From Deltaproteobacteria bacterium (GTDB lineage: Bacteria; Myxococcota; Myxococcia; Myxococcales; JAHFDP01), in NCBI GenBank assembly GCA_023248955.1, contig JAHFDP010000001.1, positions 1-64,000 on the forward strand: a DNA stretch of 64,000 nucleotides. Reading direction: 5' to 3'. Position 1 is the first letter of the stretch, and each line of letters starts with the position of its first letter. The notes beneath the pieces were generated by a model, which worked only from the letters and a program-made list of their open reading frames with translations, was not told the DNA's origin and searched no databases. Shown here piece after piece: positions 8,556 through 16,685 of this stretch. The position numbers and the translations under genes were made by a program.

Positions 8556-8628
8556 GGGCTCCGGCCGCCGCCCAGGCAAATTTTTTCTAAGGAAGCCGCG
8601 CGCGCCAGCGCGATGTTAAACTCCCCGA

Positions 8629-10203
8629 GTGGAAACTCGCTCCCGCCCAGCCCGCTTAGTCCTCAAAGGCCCCCGTGGCGACGTCGCCGAATTCCCGCTG
8701 GGAAGCTCCTCAACGATAGGCCGCTCCACAGGCGCCGAAGTCCAACTCGCCGATCGCGAAGTGAGCCGCCGTCACACCGTCGTCGAGCGCCATGGCGATG
8801 GCTTCATCGTCCGCGATCTCGGCAGCGCCAACGGAACTTATCTCGACGGCCGCCGCATCGAGGGACCGACGCAGCTCAAGCATGGCGCGACGCTGCTCAT
8901 CGGCACCACCAAGCTCGTCTTTCTCTCCGAGGGCAGCGGACACGGCGCGGCCATCGTTTCGGTCCCCACCACCGAGCCCGTGCTCGCGCGCGTCGCCACA
9001 CCACGCCACACCTTTTTGCCCGCCGAGAGCATCAACGATCCCGATCAGCTTCGCCGCGACTATGAACGGCTGCGCATCGGTCACGAATTTCAGCGCACCA
9101 TCCGTCTCGAGCGTGACTTGTCGGCGCTGCTTTCGCGCATTCTCAAAGTCGCCTTCGATCTCATTCCTTGCGACAACGGCGTGATTCTTTTGCGCGACCC
9201 CGTCAGCGGCCGGCTCACGGTGGAGGCCGTGCGGCGTCGCAAAGGTGGCGAGAGCGAAGTGCTCATCTCCGAAACGCTTCTCGCGCAAGTGACCGCGCAC
9301 CGCGAAGCCATCCTGACCGGCGACGCCATTTCCGACGCGCGTTTTCAATCGAGTCAGTCGATCGCCGCACTCGGCGTGCGAAGCGCCATGGCCGTGCCGC
9401 TCTTCAACGGCAACGAGGTGCGCGGCATCATGTTCCTCGACAGCCGCGAGCGCACCAGCGCGTTCTCCGCGAAGGATCTCGAAGTGCTGACGTCCATCGC
9501 TTCGCAAGCGAGCGTGGCGCTCGAGAACAGCGAGCTGGCTCGGCAGATTGAGCGCGACGCCGAGCAGCGTGTACAGCTGTCCCGTTTTCTGTCGCCAGCA
9601 CTAGTGGAACAAGCACAGCGCGGTGCCATCGACATCGCCAAAGGCGGTGTGCTCACCGAAGTAACCATCCTCTTCGCGGACATTCGCGGCTTCACGGCGC
9701 TCTCGGAAAAAGCGCCGCCGCAAGAAACGGTGCGACTGCTCAACGAATATTTCGAACTGATGGTGGATGTCGTTTTCGCGGAGGCCGGCATTCTCGACAA
9801 GTTCATCGGCGACGCCATCATGGCGCTGTGGGGCGCGCCCGTTCGCCGTCCGGACGATGCGTCGCGAGCGCTGCGTGCGGCGGTGGAAATGCAGGCGCGC
9901 CTTGCCACGTTCAACGCCGAACGGCTTTCACAAAACAAACCGGCGGTGGCCGTCGGCATTGGCGTGCACACCGGCGAGGTCGTGGTGGGCAACATGGGTT
10001 CGACCAAACGGATGGAGTACACCGCGATTGGTGACGGCGTGAATTTAGCGTCGCGGTTGTGCGATCTCGCCGCAGGCGGTTCGATTATCGCAAGCCAAGC
10101 CACAATCGCGCGCGCGGGAAAGGGCTTTCACGTGGAGCAACTCAAACCCGCGAAGGTGAAGGGCCGGCAGGAGCCGGTGGCGATTGTGCGCGTTGTCGGC
10201 TAA
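8629..10203 (+). CDS. FHA-GAF class III adenylate/guanylate cyclase
   Basis: A 524-residue cytoplasmic signalling enzyme. The N-terminal FHA domain (about 5-105) shows GRSTGAEVQL, SRRHTVVE and DLGSANGTYLDG, the phosphothreonine-binding loops. A GAF domain follows (about 150-305; CDNGVILLRDP, AVPLFNGNEVRGIMFLD). The catalytic domain (about 340-520) has both metal-binding aspartates (LFADIRGF near 349 and KFIGDAIMALWG near 393) and the EYTAIGDGVNLASRL block. It should make cAMP or cGMP under control of a phospho-protein or small ligand. A GTG start at 8629 is taken because the repeat element ends just before it. The stop codon overlaps that of convergent purB by two to three bases. Confidence 0.87.
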   Translation: METRSRPARLVLKGPRGDVAEFPLGSSSTIGRSTGAEVQLADREVSRRHTVVERHGDGFIVRDLGSANGTYLDGRRIEGPTQLKHGATLLIGTTKLVFLSEGSGHGAAIVSVPTTEPVLARVATPRHTFLPAESINDPDQLRRDYERLRIGHEFQRTIRLERDLSALLSRILKVAFDLIPCDNGVILLRDPVSGRLTVEAVRRRKGGESEVLISETLLAQVTAHREAILTGDAISDARFQSSQSIAALGVRSAMAVPLFNGNEVRGIMFLDSRERTSAFSAKDLEVLTSIASQASVALENSELARQIERDAEQRVQLSRFLSPALVEQAQRGAIDIAKGGVLTEVTILFADIRGFTALSEKAPPQETVRLLNEYFELMVDVVFAEAGILDKFIGDAIMALWGAPVRRPDDASRALRAAVEMQARLATFNAERLSQNKPAVAVGIGVHTGEVVVGNMGSTKRMEYTAIGDGVNLASRLCDLAAGGSIIASQATIARAGKGFHVEQLKPAKVKGRQEPVAIVRVVG

Positions 10204-11513
10204 GCGGTGCGTCCGAAGACGCGCTTAAAAACATCGTCCACATGCCGCAGCGCGCGCTTCATGTCGAAACAGGCCACGAGTCCTTTTTCGCCAAGGCGCG
10301 TTTTCACTTCCGGCTCCGCCGCCAAGCAACTTTGGAAATCGCGATTCTCGTCCCACACGCGCATCGCGCAGCGCTGAACTACTTCGTAGGCGGGCTGCCG
10401 CGCCATGCCGCTGTCGACGAGCGCCAGCAGCACACCTTGCGAAAAAACGAGACCGCGCGTGGCCGCTAAATTTTCGGCCATGCGATCGGGATAGACGCGC
10501 AGCCCTACGATGAGACCCGCGAAACGGTGCAGCATGAAATCGAGCGTGACCGTTGCATCGGGCGCAATGATTCGCTCGACGCTGGAATGCGAAATGTCGC
10601 GCTCGTGCCATAGCGCCACGTTTTCAAGGGCGGACACCGCGTAGCCGCGCAGCAGTCGCGCGAGGCCCGTAAGGTTCTCGCTAAGAATGGGATTTCGCTT
10701 GTGCGGCATGGCCGACGATCCTTTTTGGCCGACGCCGAACGGCTCCTCCGCTTCGCGAACTTCGGTGCGTTGCAGATGGCGAATCTCCACCGCGGCCCGT
10801 TCGATCGAAGCGCCGATGAGCGCCAGCACGCTGAAAAATTCGGCGTGACGGTCGCGCGCCACGACTTGCGTGGAGACGTCTTCGGTCCCCAGGCCGAGCG
10901 ACGCCAGCGCGCGCTGTTCGACGGAAGGCGGCAGATTCGAGTAGGTGCCTACCGCGCCGGAAATCTTGCCCACGGCTATGCGCGCTTCCAGCTCGCCCAA
11001 CCGTTCGCGGTCGCGCGCCAGCTCCGCGTAGAAGCCCGCGAGCTTCCATCCGAACGTGGTGGGCTCGGCGTGAATGCCGTGCGAACGCCCGACGCAGGCG
11101 GTGTTGCGATGCTCGAAGGCTCGCTTCTCGAGCGCGGCCAGCACGCGGTGCAGGCCAGTGTCGAGCAACGCGCAAGCGTCGCGCAGCTCGAGCGCCAGCG
11201 CGGTGTCCAGTACGTCCGAGCTGGTCATCCCGCGATGAAGCTGCCGCGCCGGCGCACCGATGCGTTGCTCGAGAAACGTGAGAAAGGCAATGACGTCGTG
11301 GCGCGTGGTTCGCTCGATCTCGTCGATGGCCAACGCCGCGGCGGCATCGATGAGGGGAGCCTGCGCACGGCACGCTTCGGCGTCCGCGCGGGGAATGAGA
11401 CCCTCCTCCGCCATCGCATCGGCGCAGGCCAGCTCGACTTGCAACCAGCGCTGGTAACGCCGCTCGGCGGTCCACAGCGCAGCCATTTCGGGACGAGAAT
11501 AGCGAGATATCAT
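10200..11513 (-). CDS. purB: Adenylosuccinate lyase
   Basis: 437 residues, the usual length for the bacterial enzyme of the fumarase/aspartase superfamily. It cleaves SAICAR to AICAR plus fumarate and adenylosuccinate to AMP plus fumarate in purine synthesis. The signature GSSAMPHKRNP is complete, with the catalytic serine loop; HRGMTSSDVLDTA and VGRSHGIHAEPTTFG are the other two conserved active-site blocks. It lies 34 bp downstream of purC on the same strand, so purC-purB form an operon covering the two consecutive steps around SAICAR. Its terminal codon overlaps that of the convergent cyclase gene. Confidence 0.95.
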   Translation of the reverse strand: MISRYSRPEMAALWTAERRYQRWLQVELACADAMAEEGLIPRADAEACRAQAPLIDAAAALAIDEIERTTRHDVIAFLTFLEQRIGAPARQLHRGMTSSDVLDTALALELRDACALLDTGLHRVLAALEKRAFEHRNTACVGRSHGIHAEPTTFGWKLAGFYAELARDRERLGELEARIAVGKISGAVGTYSNLPPSVEQRALASLGLGTEDVSTQVVARDRHAEFFSVLALIGASIERAAVEIRHLQRTEVREAEEPFGVGQKGSSAMPHKRNPILSENLTGLARLLRGYAVSALENVALWHERDISHSSVERIIAPDATVTLDFMLHRFAGLIVGLRVYPDRMAENLAATRGLVFSQGVLLALVDSGMARQPAYEVVQRCAMRVWDENRDFQSCLAAEPEVKTRLGEKGLVACFDMKRALRHVDDVFKRVFGRTA

Positions 11514-11547
11514 TTTATCAAGTGTATCGCATTCGATCGTTTTTGAA

Positions 11548-12540
11548 TTACATCAATTTTTTCGACTTCAGCGCCGTCTCGATGCGCGCCGCCACCGGTC
11601 CAGCGGACAGCGGCGCAACCTCGCCCGTCAACTGTTCGTACAGCTCGGCATATTTGCTCGCCAACGCCACGCGCACTTCGTCCGGAATGATCGGCGCCGG
11701 CCCGTCCCCCAAATAGTTGCGCTCGCTGATGAGCCACTGCCGAATGTTTTCCTTGTCCAGCATGCGCTGCTCTTCGCCGCGCGCGATCCGTTCGGCATGC
11801 CCCTCGGCCACCCAATAGCGCGAACTGTCCGGCGTGTGAATTTCGTCGATCAGTGTCAGCGCGCCGTTGTCCTCGGCGATGCCGAATTCATATTTCGTAT
11901 CGACCAGCACCAATCCGCGCGACATGGCCCAACGCTGCCCGGCGGAAAAGAGCGCCAACGCCTTCTCCACGCACGCGTCCCACGTTTTTTGATCCACCAA
12001 TCCGCGACCGACAATCTCTTTCGCGCTAATGGGCTCGTCGTGCTCACCCTTGGGCGCCTTGGTCGACGGCGTGACGATCGGCCACTCGAAGGCCACGTCC
12101 TTTTTCAGACCTACCGGGAGTTGCAGCCCATACGCCGTCGCGCCGCGTCCTGCCGCGTAGTCACGCCAAAGCGAACCGGTGAGGTGACCGCGAATAACGA
12201 CCTCCACCGGTAGCGGCCGGCAAGCGCGCGTGACCAGCACCTGCGGATCGGGCGCATCGAGAAGGTGGTTCGTGACGATGGCGCGCGTGCGCTCGAACCA
12301 AAAGATCGCCAACCGGTTGAGCAGCTCGCCCTTGAACGGCACGGTGGTGAGCACGCGGTCGAAAGCAGAGAGGCGATCGCTCGTCACCATCACGAGTCGT
12401 CCGTCCTTGGTTCGGTAGTTATCGCGCACCTTGCCGCGGTACAGCTCCCCGAGCGCCGGCCAATTGGTTTCGCCCAGCGTGAAGGGAAGTTGCGAACGCA
12501 GAATACGGTCGCGATCGAGTGTCGTGGCCATGGAGTGCAT
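11548..12540 (-). CDS. purC: SAICAR synthetase (phosphoribosylaminoimidazole-succinocarboxamide synthase)
   Basis: 330 residues. ATP-dependent ligation of aspartate to CAIR to form SAICAR. Diagnostic blocks are LYRGKVRDNY, VMVTSDRLSAFDRVL, EVVIRGHLTGSLW, the yeast-type insert KAPKGEHDEPIS, and VDTKYEFGIAEDNGALTLIDEIHTPDSSRYW. The length fits the longer Ade1-like bacterial type rather than the 240-residue E. coli type. The ATG at 12540 is preferred over the in-frame ATG at 12531 because an AGAAGGG sequence lies about 7 bases upstream; the longer upstream frame would overlap the divergent nuclease-like gene. Only 15 bp separate the two divergent starts. Confidence 0.95.
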   Translation of the reverse strand: MHSMATTLDRDRILRSQLPFTLGETNWPALGELYRGKVRDNYRTKDGRLVMVTSDRLSAFDRVLTTVPFKGELLNRLAIFWFERTRAIVTNHLLDAPDPQVLVTRACRPLPVEVVIRGHLTGSLWRDYAAGRGATAYGLQLPVGLKKDVAFEWPIVTPSTKAPKGEHDEPISAKEIVGRGLVDQKTWDACVEKALALFSAGQRWAMSRGLVLVDTKYEFGIAEDNGALTLIDEIHTPDSSRYWVAEGHAERIARGEEQRMLDKENIRQWLISERNYLGDGPAPIIPDEVRVALASKYAELYEQLTGEVAPLSAGPVAARIETALKSKKLM

Positions 12541-12555
12541 GGTAACCCTTCTTCG

Positions 12556-13227
12556 ATGCGGTTGTGCACATTCAACATCAAACATGCCGAGATCGCGGGG
12601 CTCGCCGCCATCGAACGGGAACTTCGGGCCACGCAGGCGGACGTCATTGCGTTGCAGGAAGTGGACGCGCGAACGACGCGCGCGGGCGGCGTGCATCAGG
12701 CCGAATCGCTGGGTGCCGCGCTGGGCCTGCACGCGGCGTTCGCACCCGCATTTTCGCTCGAGGGCGGCCATTACGGTGTTGCGCTTTTGTCAAGTTGGCC
12801 GATCACGGCTCAAGCACCGATTTTCTTGCCGCGTTGCGAACCGCCACGTGACGAAGCGCGCGTAGCGCTCGGCGCGCAAACGGGCGGCTGGCATTTTTTC
12901 GTGACGCACTTGAGCCTCGATGGCGATGAACGCGCGCTGCAAGCGCGTGCGCTCGCGGCACGGATCGGGGAAGGCGCTGAGAAAGCCATCTGCTGCGGCG
13001 ATTTCAACGAGAGTGTCGCGGCGCCCGGCGTACGCGCGCTCCTCGCAACGGGCCTGCGCGATGCCTGGTCGGACTGTGGCGCCGGCGAGCAGATCACGGC
13101 CGCGCCGGATCGCCCACGAGAGCGCGTCGATCTGGTGCTGCTGGGAACCGCTTTGCACGCGACCAACGTGGAGGTGCGTCCAACCACCGCGAGTGATCAT
13201 CCACTGGTGATCGTGGAGATCGCGTGA
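12556..13227 (+). CDS. Endonuclease/exonuclease/phosphatase family protein
   Basis: A 223-residue protein of the EEP superfamily. The conserved blocks appear in order: RLCTFNIKHAE, ADVIALQEVDART (metal-binding Glu), FVTHLSLDGDERALQ, ICCGDFNES (the GDFN block) and the final SDHPLVIVEI (Ser-Asp-His). There is no signal peptide, so it is cytoplasmic; substrate may be nucleic acid or a phosphoester metabolite. The start at 12556 leaves 15 bp to purC on the other strand. The stop overlaps the GTG start of the following methyltransferase gene (GTGA at 13224), so these two are translationally coupled. Confidence 0.85.
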   Translation: MRLCTFNIKHAEIAGLAAIERELRATQADVIALQEVDARTTRAGGVHQAESLGAALGLHAAFAPAFSLEGGHYGVALLSSWPITAQAPIFLPRCEPPRDEARVALGAQTGGWHFFVTHLSLDGDERALQARALAARIGEGAEKAICCGDFNESVAAPGVRALLATGLRDAWSDCGAGEQITAAPDRPRERVDLVLLGTALHATNVEVRPTTASDHPLVIVEIA

Positions 13228-13931
13228 CGCTTACGAACGTGCATTTCGTTCTCGATCATCCGCGCAGCGCGGCCAACGTCGGCGCGGTGGCGCGCGTCAT
13301 CAAGAATTTCGGACTGGGTCGAATGGTGATCGTCGGATCCCTGGCGCATCGAAGCGACGAGGCCGAAAAACTCGCGCACGGCTCCGAGGACGTTCTCGAG
13401 CAGGCGCGCATCGTCGGCGATCTCGACGAGGCTCTGGCGGAGACGATCGATGCGGTGGCCTCGACTGGCCGCGCGTGCGATTCGAGAACGTTGTCGCCGA
13501 GCGAGGCTGCGGCTCGTCTGGTGCGCCGCGCGCAAGCGGGACCGGTGGCGCTCGTTTTGGGAACCGAAAAAACCGGACTCGACAACCGCACGCTGGCGCG
13601 TTTCGACGCAGTGACCACGATTCCGACCGCGTCCGCGAAACGATCGCTCAATTTGGCCCAATCCGCGGCGATCTTCGGTTACGAGTTGCGACTAGCGGTA
13701 ACGCCGCCTTCCAATTCACCAGCTGAGCCACGTGCGCCTCATGCGCTCATTGCGCAGCTTCGCACCAAGGCACGCCCATCGCTGTTGGCCGCGGATTTCC
13801 TAAACCCGCGCCAACCCAACGACGCGGTGCTCGATGAGCTCATCCGATTGTTGCTGCGCGCCGAGCCGAGCTCACGAGAAGTGGAGCTCCTGCTCGGCGC
13901 GCTGACCGCGCTAACGCGTATTACAAAGTAA
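13224..13931 (+). CDS. SPOUT (SpoU/TrmJ-like) RNA 2'-O-methyltransferase
   Basis: A 235-residue S-adenosylmethionine-dependent RNA methyltransferase. The trefoil-knot motifs are visible: motif 1 LDHPRSAANVGAVARVIKNFG near the N-terminus, motif 2 LVLGTEKTGLDN (usual form FGxExxGL) and motif 3 SLNLAQSAAIFGYEL. Arrangement and length resemble TrmJ, which methylates residue 32 of tRNA, but TrmH/LasT relatives cannot be excluded. The C-terminal 75 residues form a helical extension as in TrmJ. The GTG start overlaps the stop of the upstream EEP gene. Only 10 bp separate its stop from a convergent gene. Confidence 0.85.
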   Translation: MTLTNVHFVLDHPRSAANVGAVARVIKNFGLGRMVIVGSLAHRSDEAEKLAHGSEDVLEQARIVGDLDEALAETIDAVASTGRACDSRTLSPSEAAARLVRRAQAGPVALVLGTEKTGLDNRTLARFDAVTTIPTASAKRSLNLAQSAAIFGYELRLAVTPPSNSPAEPRAPHALIAQLRTKARPSLLAADFLNPRQPNDAVLDELIRLLLRAEPSSREVELLLGALTALTRITK

Positions 13932-13941
13932 GGCGAACGTA

Positions 13942-14238
13942 TTACGCTGCCGGCGCCGCCGCGGGAGCCGCTACTGCTGCCGCCGCGGGGGCTGCATCGC
14001 CGCGCTTGGCTGCCGCGTGCGCCTCACAACGACCGTGCGAGACCGCCATCTTTCGGCACGTCTCATTCGAGCAGGTCCGGTACCGCGGATGCGGCAACTC
14101 GCCCGCGCGCCACTTTTTGAAGTGGAAGAAGCAGTAGGTCTTGGCGCGGTAGGCGCGCTTGCAGCCTTCGACGCCGCACTTTTGGTCGTTGCCCTTGGGC
14201 GCCGGCGCGTGCTTCTTGGTTTTTGCTTTCTCAGCCAT
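13942..14238 (-). CDS. Small Cys/His-rich putative zinc-binding protein
   Basis: 98 residues. Two clusters of potential metal ligands are seen: CGVEGCKRAYRAKTYCFFHFKKW and CSNETCRKMAVSHGRCEAH, each of the form C-x4-C ... C-x2-H. The N-terminus is Lys-rich (AEKAKTKKHAPAPKG) and the C-terminus is an Ala/Pro tail, both probably disordered. This is the layout of small zinc-ribbon proteins, possibly RNA- or DNA-binding. I do not recognise a named family. The ATG at 14238 is chosen because it begins the basic tail; GGAAGAACC lies just upstream on that strand. Confidence 0.65.
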   Translation of the reverse strand: MAEKAKTKKHAPAPKGNDQKCGVEGCKRAYRAKTYCFFHFKKWRAGELPHPRYRTCSNETCRKMAVSHGRCEAHAAAKRGDAAPAAAAVAAPAAAPAA

Positions 14239-14405
14239 GGTTCTTCCGATGTTGGAGGAAGGGGCTCATCTAGCAGATTGGCGCTCCGGAGTCACCACGC
14301 CAGCCGCGCTGGACGCCCACTACCGCCAAATGTCCGCAATCACGCCGTCGTTGTGGCCATACGTCGACGGCAAATCAGCTAAACCGAAACCGGCCTCCGC
14401 CGTCC

Positions 14406-14885
14406 TTACTGCATCGCCCCGCTGAGCCTCTCCCAAGTGCGCTCCAACTGCTCGATTACCACGCGCGTGTCGCCAATCACCGGCATGAAATTGTTGTCGC
14501 CGGCCCAGCGCGGAACGAGGTGCCAATGCAGATGATCGAGCACACCCGCGCCAGCCACTTGGCCGAGGTTCATACCAATGTTCATACCCTGCGGCTGGTA
14601 GGCGTTGCGGATCGCCCCGTCGGCGCGGCGCAACAGATCCATCCAGTCAGCGAATACTTCAGGCGCCACCGCCGACATGTCGCCGCCGTGCACGTTGGGC
14701 ACCACCATCACGTGGCCGGACGTGTAAGGGAAGCGATTGAGAATCGCGAAGGCATGCGTGCTGCGCGCCACGATGAAATTTTCGCGGTCGCGATTTTCAC
14801 TCGGGAAGCGACAAAAAATACAGCCCGCCTGCTTGGGCGATTCGATGAACTCCATCCGCCACGGGGCCCAGAGCGGCTGTTCCAT
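14406..14885 (-). CDS. HIT family hydrolase (FHIT/Ap4A type)
   Basis: A 159-residue histidine-triad protein acting on nucleoside phosphate esters or dinucleoside polyphosphates. The histidine triad is intact (LDHLHWHLVPR), preceded by NIGMNLGQVAGAGV, and the substrate block SGHVMVVPNVHGG is present. A CIFC motif near the N-terminus is typical of the HIT subgroup with a structural zinc site. The ATG at 14885 is chosen since the sppA stop (TAA) and this ATG share bases (TAATG), indicating translational coupling; MEQPLWAPWRMEFI is the family's usual opening. The gap 14239-14405 upstream of the zinc-protein start holds nothing I can support. Confidence 0.9.
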   Translation of the reverse strand: MEQPLWAPWRMEFIESPKQAGCIFCRFPSENRDRENFIVARSTHAFAILNRFPYTSGHVMVVPNVHGGDMSAVAPEVFADWMDLLRRADGAIRNAYQPQGMNIGMNLGQVAGAGVLDHLHWHLVPRWAGDNNFMPVIGDTRVVIEQLERTWERLSGAMQ

Positions 14886-15823
14886 TACTTCGCCGCTCCT
14901 GGCCACAAGACTTGCAATCCCGGTGACGCGATCGACGATCGCGCGCCCGACATGGCCCCCGCGGCCGCGCCAGCAAACGCACTTGACAAAAACTCACGCA
15001 ACGAAAAATCGCGTTCCTTCGGCGGATAGACCGCACGTGGCTCGCCCGTGGCACCGGCTAGCGTGGCGGCTTTGTGGAGCGCGTCGTCCATCGTCCCCAG
15101 CGCATCGACCAGCTTGTGCTCCTTGGCCTGCGCGCCGGTGTAGACGCGGCCTTGCGCCAACTCGCGCACGTCTTCGACTTTCAGTTTGCGACCGTCGGCC
15201 ACCGCTTGCACGAATTGGCCGTACACATCGTCGATCAGCTGCTGAAAGTAGGCGCGGTCAGCGTCGCTCCACGTGCGAAACGGCGATCCGATGTCCTTGT
15301 ATTTTCCGCTCTTGATCGTCTCCTCGTGCACCTTCCAGCCTTCGAGCAGATCTTTCACCTCGAAGAATTGCGAGATGACGCCGATTGATCCGGTGAGCGT
15401 GCCGCCGTTGGCGATGATGTAATCGGCGCCGCAAGCGATGTAGTAGCCGCCGGAAGCCGCGAGATTTCCCATCGAGACGACCACGTGTTTTTTGGCGGCG
15501 GTCTTTCGAACCTCGGCGAAAATTTCTTGCGACGGTGCGACCGCGCCGCCCGGCGAATCGATGCGCAGCACGATGGCCACGATTTCGCTGTTCTCGCGAA
15601 AACGGCGCAGCGACTTGACCACGTCGTCGGCTTTGACGCCGTGCTCGTCATCGCCAATGACGCCCTTGATGTCGACCACGCCAACTTGCGGACCGGTGGA
15701 CATCATTCCCGCGGCGGCTGAGTCGCCCTTCACGACTTGAAAAGCGAAGAAGAGAAATCCGAAGAAGAGCAGAAAGAGCCCGCCGAAGAGAACCGCGAGC
15801 ACCGTGGCCGTGCGTTTATCCAT
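14885..15823 (-). CDS. sppA: Signal peptide peptidase SppA
   Basis: 312 residues, the short (Bacillus-like) form. An N-terminal membrane anchor (residues 6-30, LAVLFGGLFLLFFGFLFFAF) precedes the ClpP-fold S49 protease domain. VLRIDSPGGAV, the nucleophile serine in NLAASGGYYIACGAD and the general-base lysine in IKSGKYKDIGSPFR are intact. It degrades leftover signal peptides in the membrane. The ATG at 15823 (MDKRTATV) begins just before the anchor; the longer frame upstream would overlap the divergent Roadblock gene. Its stop overlaps the HIT gene start (TAATG). Confidence 0.93.
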   Translation of the reverse strand: MDKRTATVLAVLFGGLFLLFFGFLFFAFQVVKGDSAAAGMMSTGPQVGVVDIKGVIGDDEHGVKADDVVKSLRRFRENSEIVAIVLRIDSPGGAVAPSQEIFAEVRKTAAKKHVVVSMGNLAASGGYYIACGADYIIANGGTLTGSIGVISQFFEVKDLLEGWKVHEETIKSGKYKDIGSPFRTWSDADRAYFQQLIDDVYGQFVQAVADGRKLKVEDVRELAQGRVYTGAQAKEHKLVDALGTMDDALHKAATLAGATGEPRAVYPPKERDFSLREFLSSAFAGAAAGAMSGARSSIASPGLQVLWPGAAK

Positions 15824-15881
15824 GGCGCAATCGGGTACCACATCCGCGAGCGAATTCCACGAGTGAAGGTACAATGCGATC

Positions 15882-16214
15882 GTGACCTTTGCGGAGATTC
15901 TCGAAGAGCTGGTCCAGGCGGCTCCTGGCGCGGCGGCAGCAATTTTGTGCGATGACGAAGGCGAGTATGTCGAGTTGGTTTGCAATGGTGTCGACGCCTA
16001 CGACGTGAAGTTGGCCGGCGCGCAATTTTCGCCGCTGCTCGCGCAACTGGGCCATCCGCGCGAATTACTGGTGCGCGCCTCCGACGCCACCTACCTGATT
16101 CAATGCATCGCGGACGGTTATTACGTGCTGCTCTGGCTCTCACCGCGCGCGTCGACCAGCCGCTCTGCACGCGTGCTGCGCGAGCGGGCCCAGCACGTCG
16201 CGGCGCTCATGTGA
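15882..16214 (+). CDS. Roadblock/LC7 domain protein
   Basis: 110 residues forming one Roadblock/LC7 domain: an N-terminal helix (FAEILEELVQAAPGAAAAILCDDEGEYVELV), a central strand-helix part and a C-terminal helix with YLIQCIADGYYVLLWLSP. Such proteins act as regulators or activators of small Ras-like GTPases; the Myxococcus MglB polarity protein belongs to this fold. No GTPase gene is adjacent, so it may serve an orphan role. It starts with GTG 58 bp from divergent sppA, and its last 8 bases overlap the end of a convergent receiver-domain gene. Confidence 0.72.
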   Translation: MTFAEILEELVQAAPGAAAAILCDDEGEYVELVCNGVDAYDVKLAGAQFSPLLAQLGHPRELLVRASDATYLIQCIADGYYVLLWLSPRASTSRSARVLRERAQHVAALM

Positions 16215-16629
16215 GCGCGAGCGAATCGGCATCCCCTTCGCGGGAGAGCCGTCGCACGTAGGCCAGCAGCGCATCGATGTCGAATGGCTTGGGCAAAAAC
16301 CCATCCGCCCCGAGTGCGTGCGCCTGTATGCTTGCATCGACAGCACCCGAGAGGACGACGATGGGGGCGCTGCATCCAGTCGCACGCAGCGCGCGAACCG
16401 TCTCCTCCGCGCTGGCGTCGGGAAGCGTCAGGTCGAGCAAGACCAACGAAAAGTCGACGCCATGCACGGCGCGCACCGCCTCCCGCGCCGTGGCTGCGTG
16501 CGAAAATCGAAACCCGGCCTCGGAAAGAAGCAGTTCAACCGCTTCCGCGAGGCCGGTATCGTCTTCGATGGCCAGAATGTGCGGAGCCGTCGCAGGCAGG
16601 AACTCCCGCACTCCTCGACGATTCCGCAT
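16207..16629 (-). CDS. Single-domain response regulator
   Basis: 140 residues, essentially one receiver domain with a short N-terminal extension. Conserved positions are the acidic pair in AIEDDTGLAE, the phospho-acceptor Asp in LVLLDLTLPDA, the Ser in VVLSGAVDAS and the Lys in FLPKPFD. No output domain follows, so it works through protein contacts, as in CheY-like proteins. The ATG at 16629 is chosen because GAGGAG lies 7 bases upstream; an upstream GTG at 16638 would put that site directly against the start. The 3' end overlaps that of the convergent Roadblock gene by 8 bases. Confidence 0.85.
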   Translation of the reverse strand: MRNRRGVREFLPATAPHILAIEDDTGLAEAVELLLSEAGFRFSHAATAREAVRAVHGVDFSLVLLDLTLPDASAEETVRALRATGCSAPIVVLSGAVDASIQAHALGADGFLPKPFDIDALLAYVRRLSREGDADSLALT

Positions 16630-16685
16630 TCGAATCACTCCTCTTTTTTAAGACGTTCAGCGCACCTTGAAGTAACGAGCGCCCA

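Larger units (their letters stand above)
7540..8618. repeat. Composite inverted repeat, non-coding, 1.1 kb
   Basis: Two imperfect arms in inverted orientation (about 7540-7913 and 8226-8618) flank a spacer. The outermost bases match (GCGCTGGCGCGC... and CTTCCTTAG against their reverse complements at the right end). The spacer contains a direct repeat (ATCGATAGCG.TGAAAC.CTACTTGACGAAAT at about 7949 and 8155) and a MAGLDPAIH-type hairpin (8048-8126). ORFs here are low-quality translations of the repeats. The element fills the whole gap between the stop of one gene (7539) and the GTG start of the next (8629). No transposase is present, so it may be a non-autonomous element or a patchwork of several. 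Confidence 0.75.

Noticed and set aside
8203-8619. 138-codon plus-strand ORF in the right arm of the composite repeat
   Set aside because: Its sequence is the mirror of the left arm and it has no ribosome site or domain character.
13690-13730. Sequence resembling a tRNA D-arm on the minus strand
   Set aside because: No acceptor, anticodon or T-arm fits; it lies within the methyltransferase coding region.
14237-14425. 62-codon plus-strand ORF between the zinc-protein and HIT genes
   Set aside because: No ribosome site, no family features, overlaps the end of the HIT gene; coding nature not supported.
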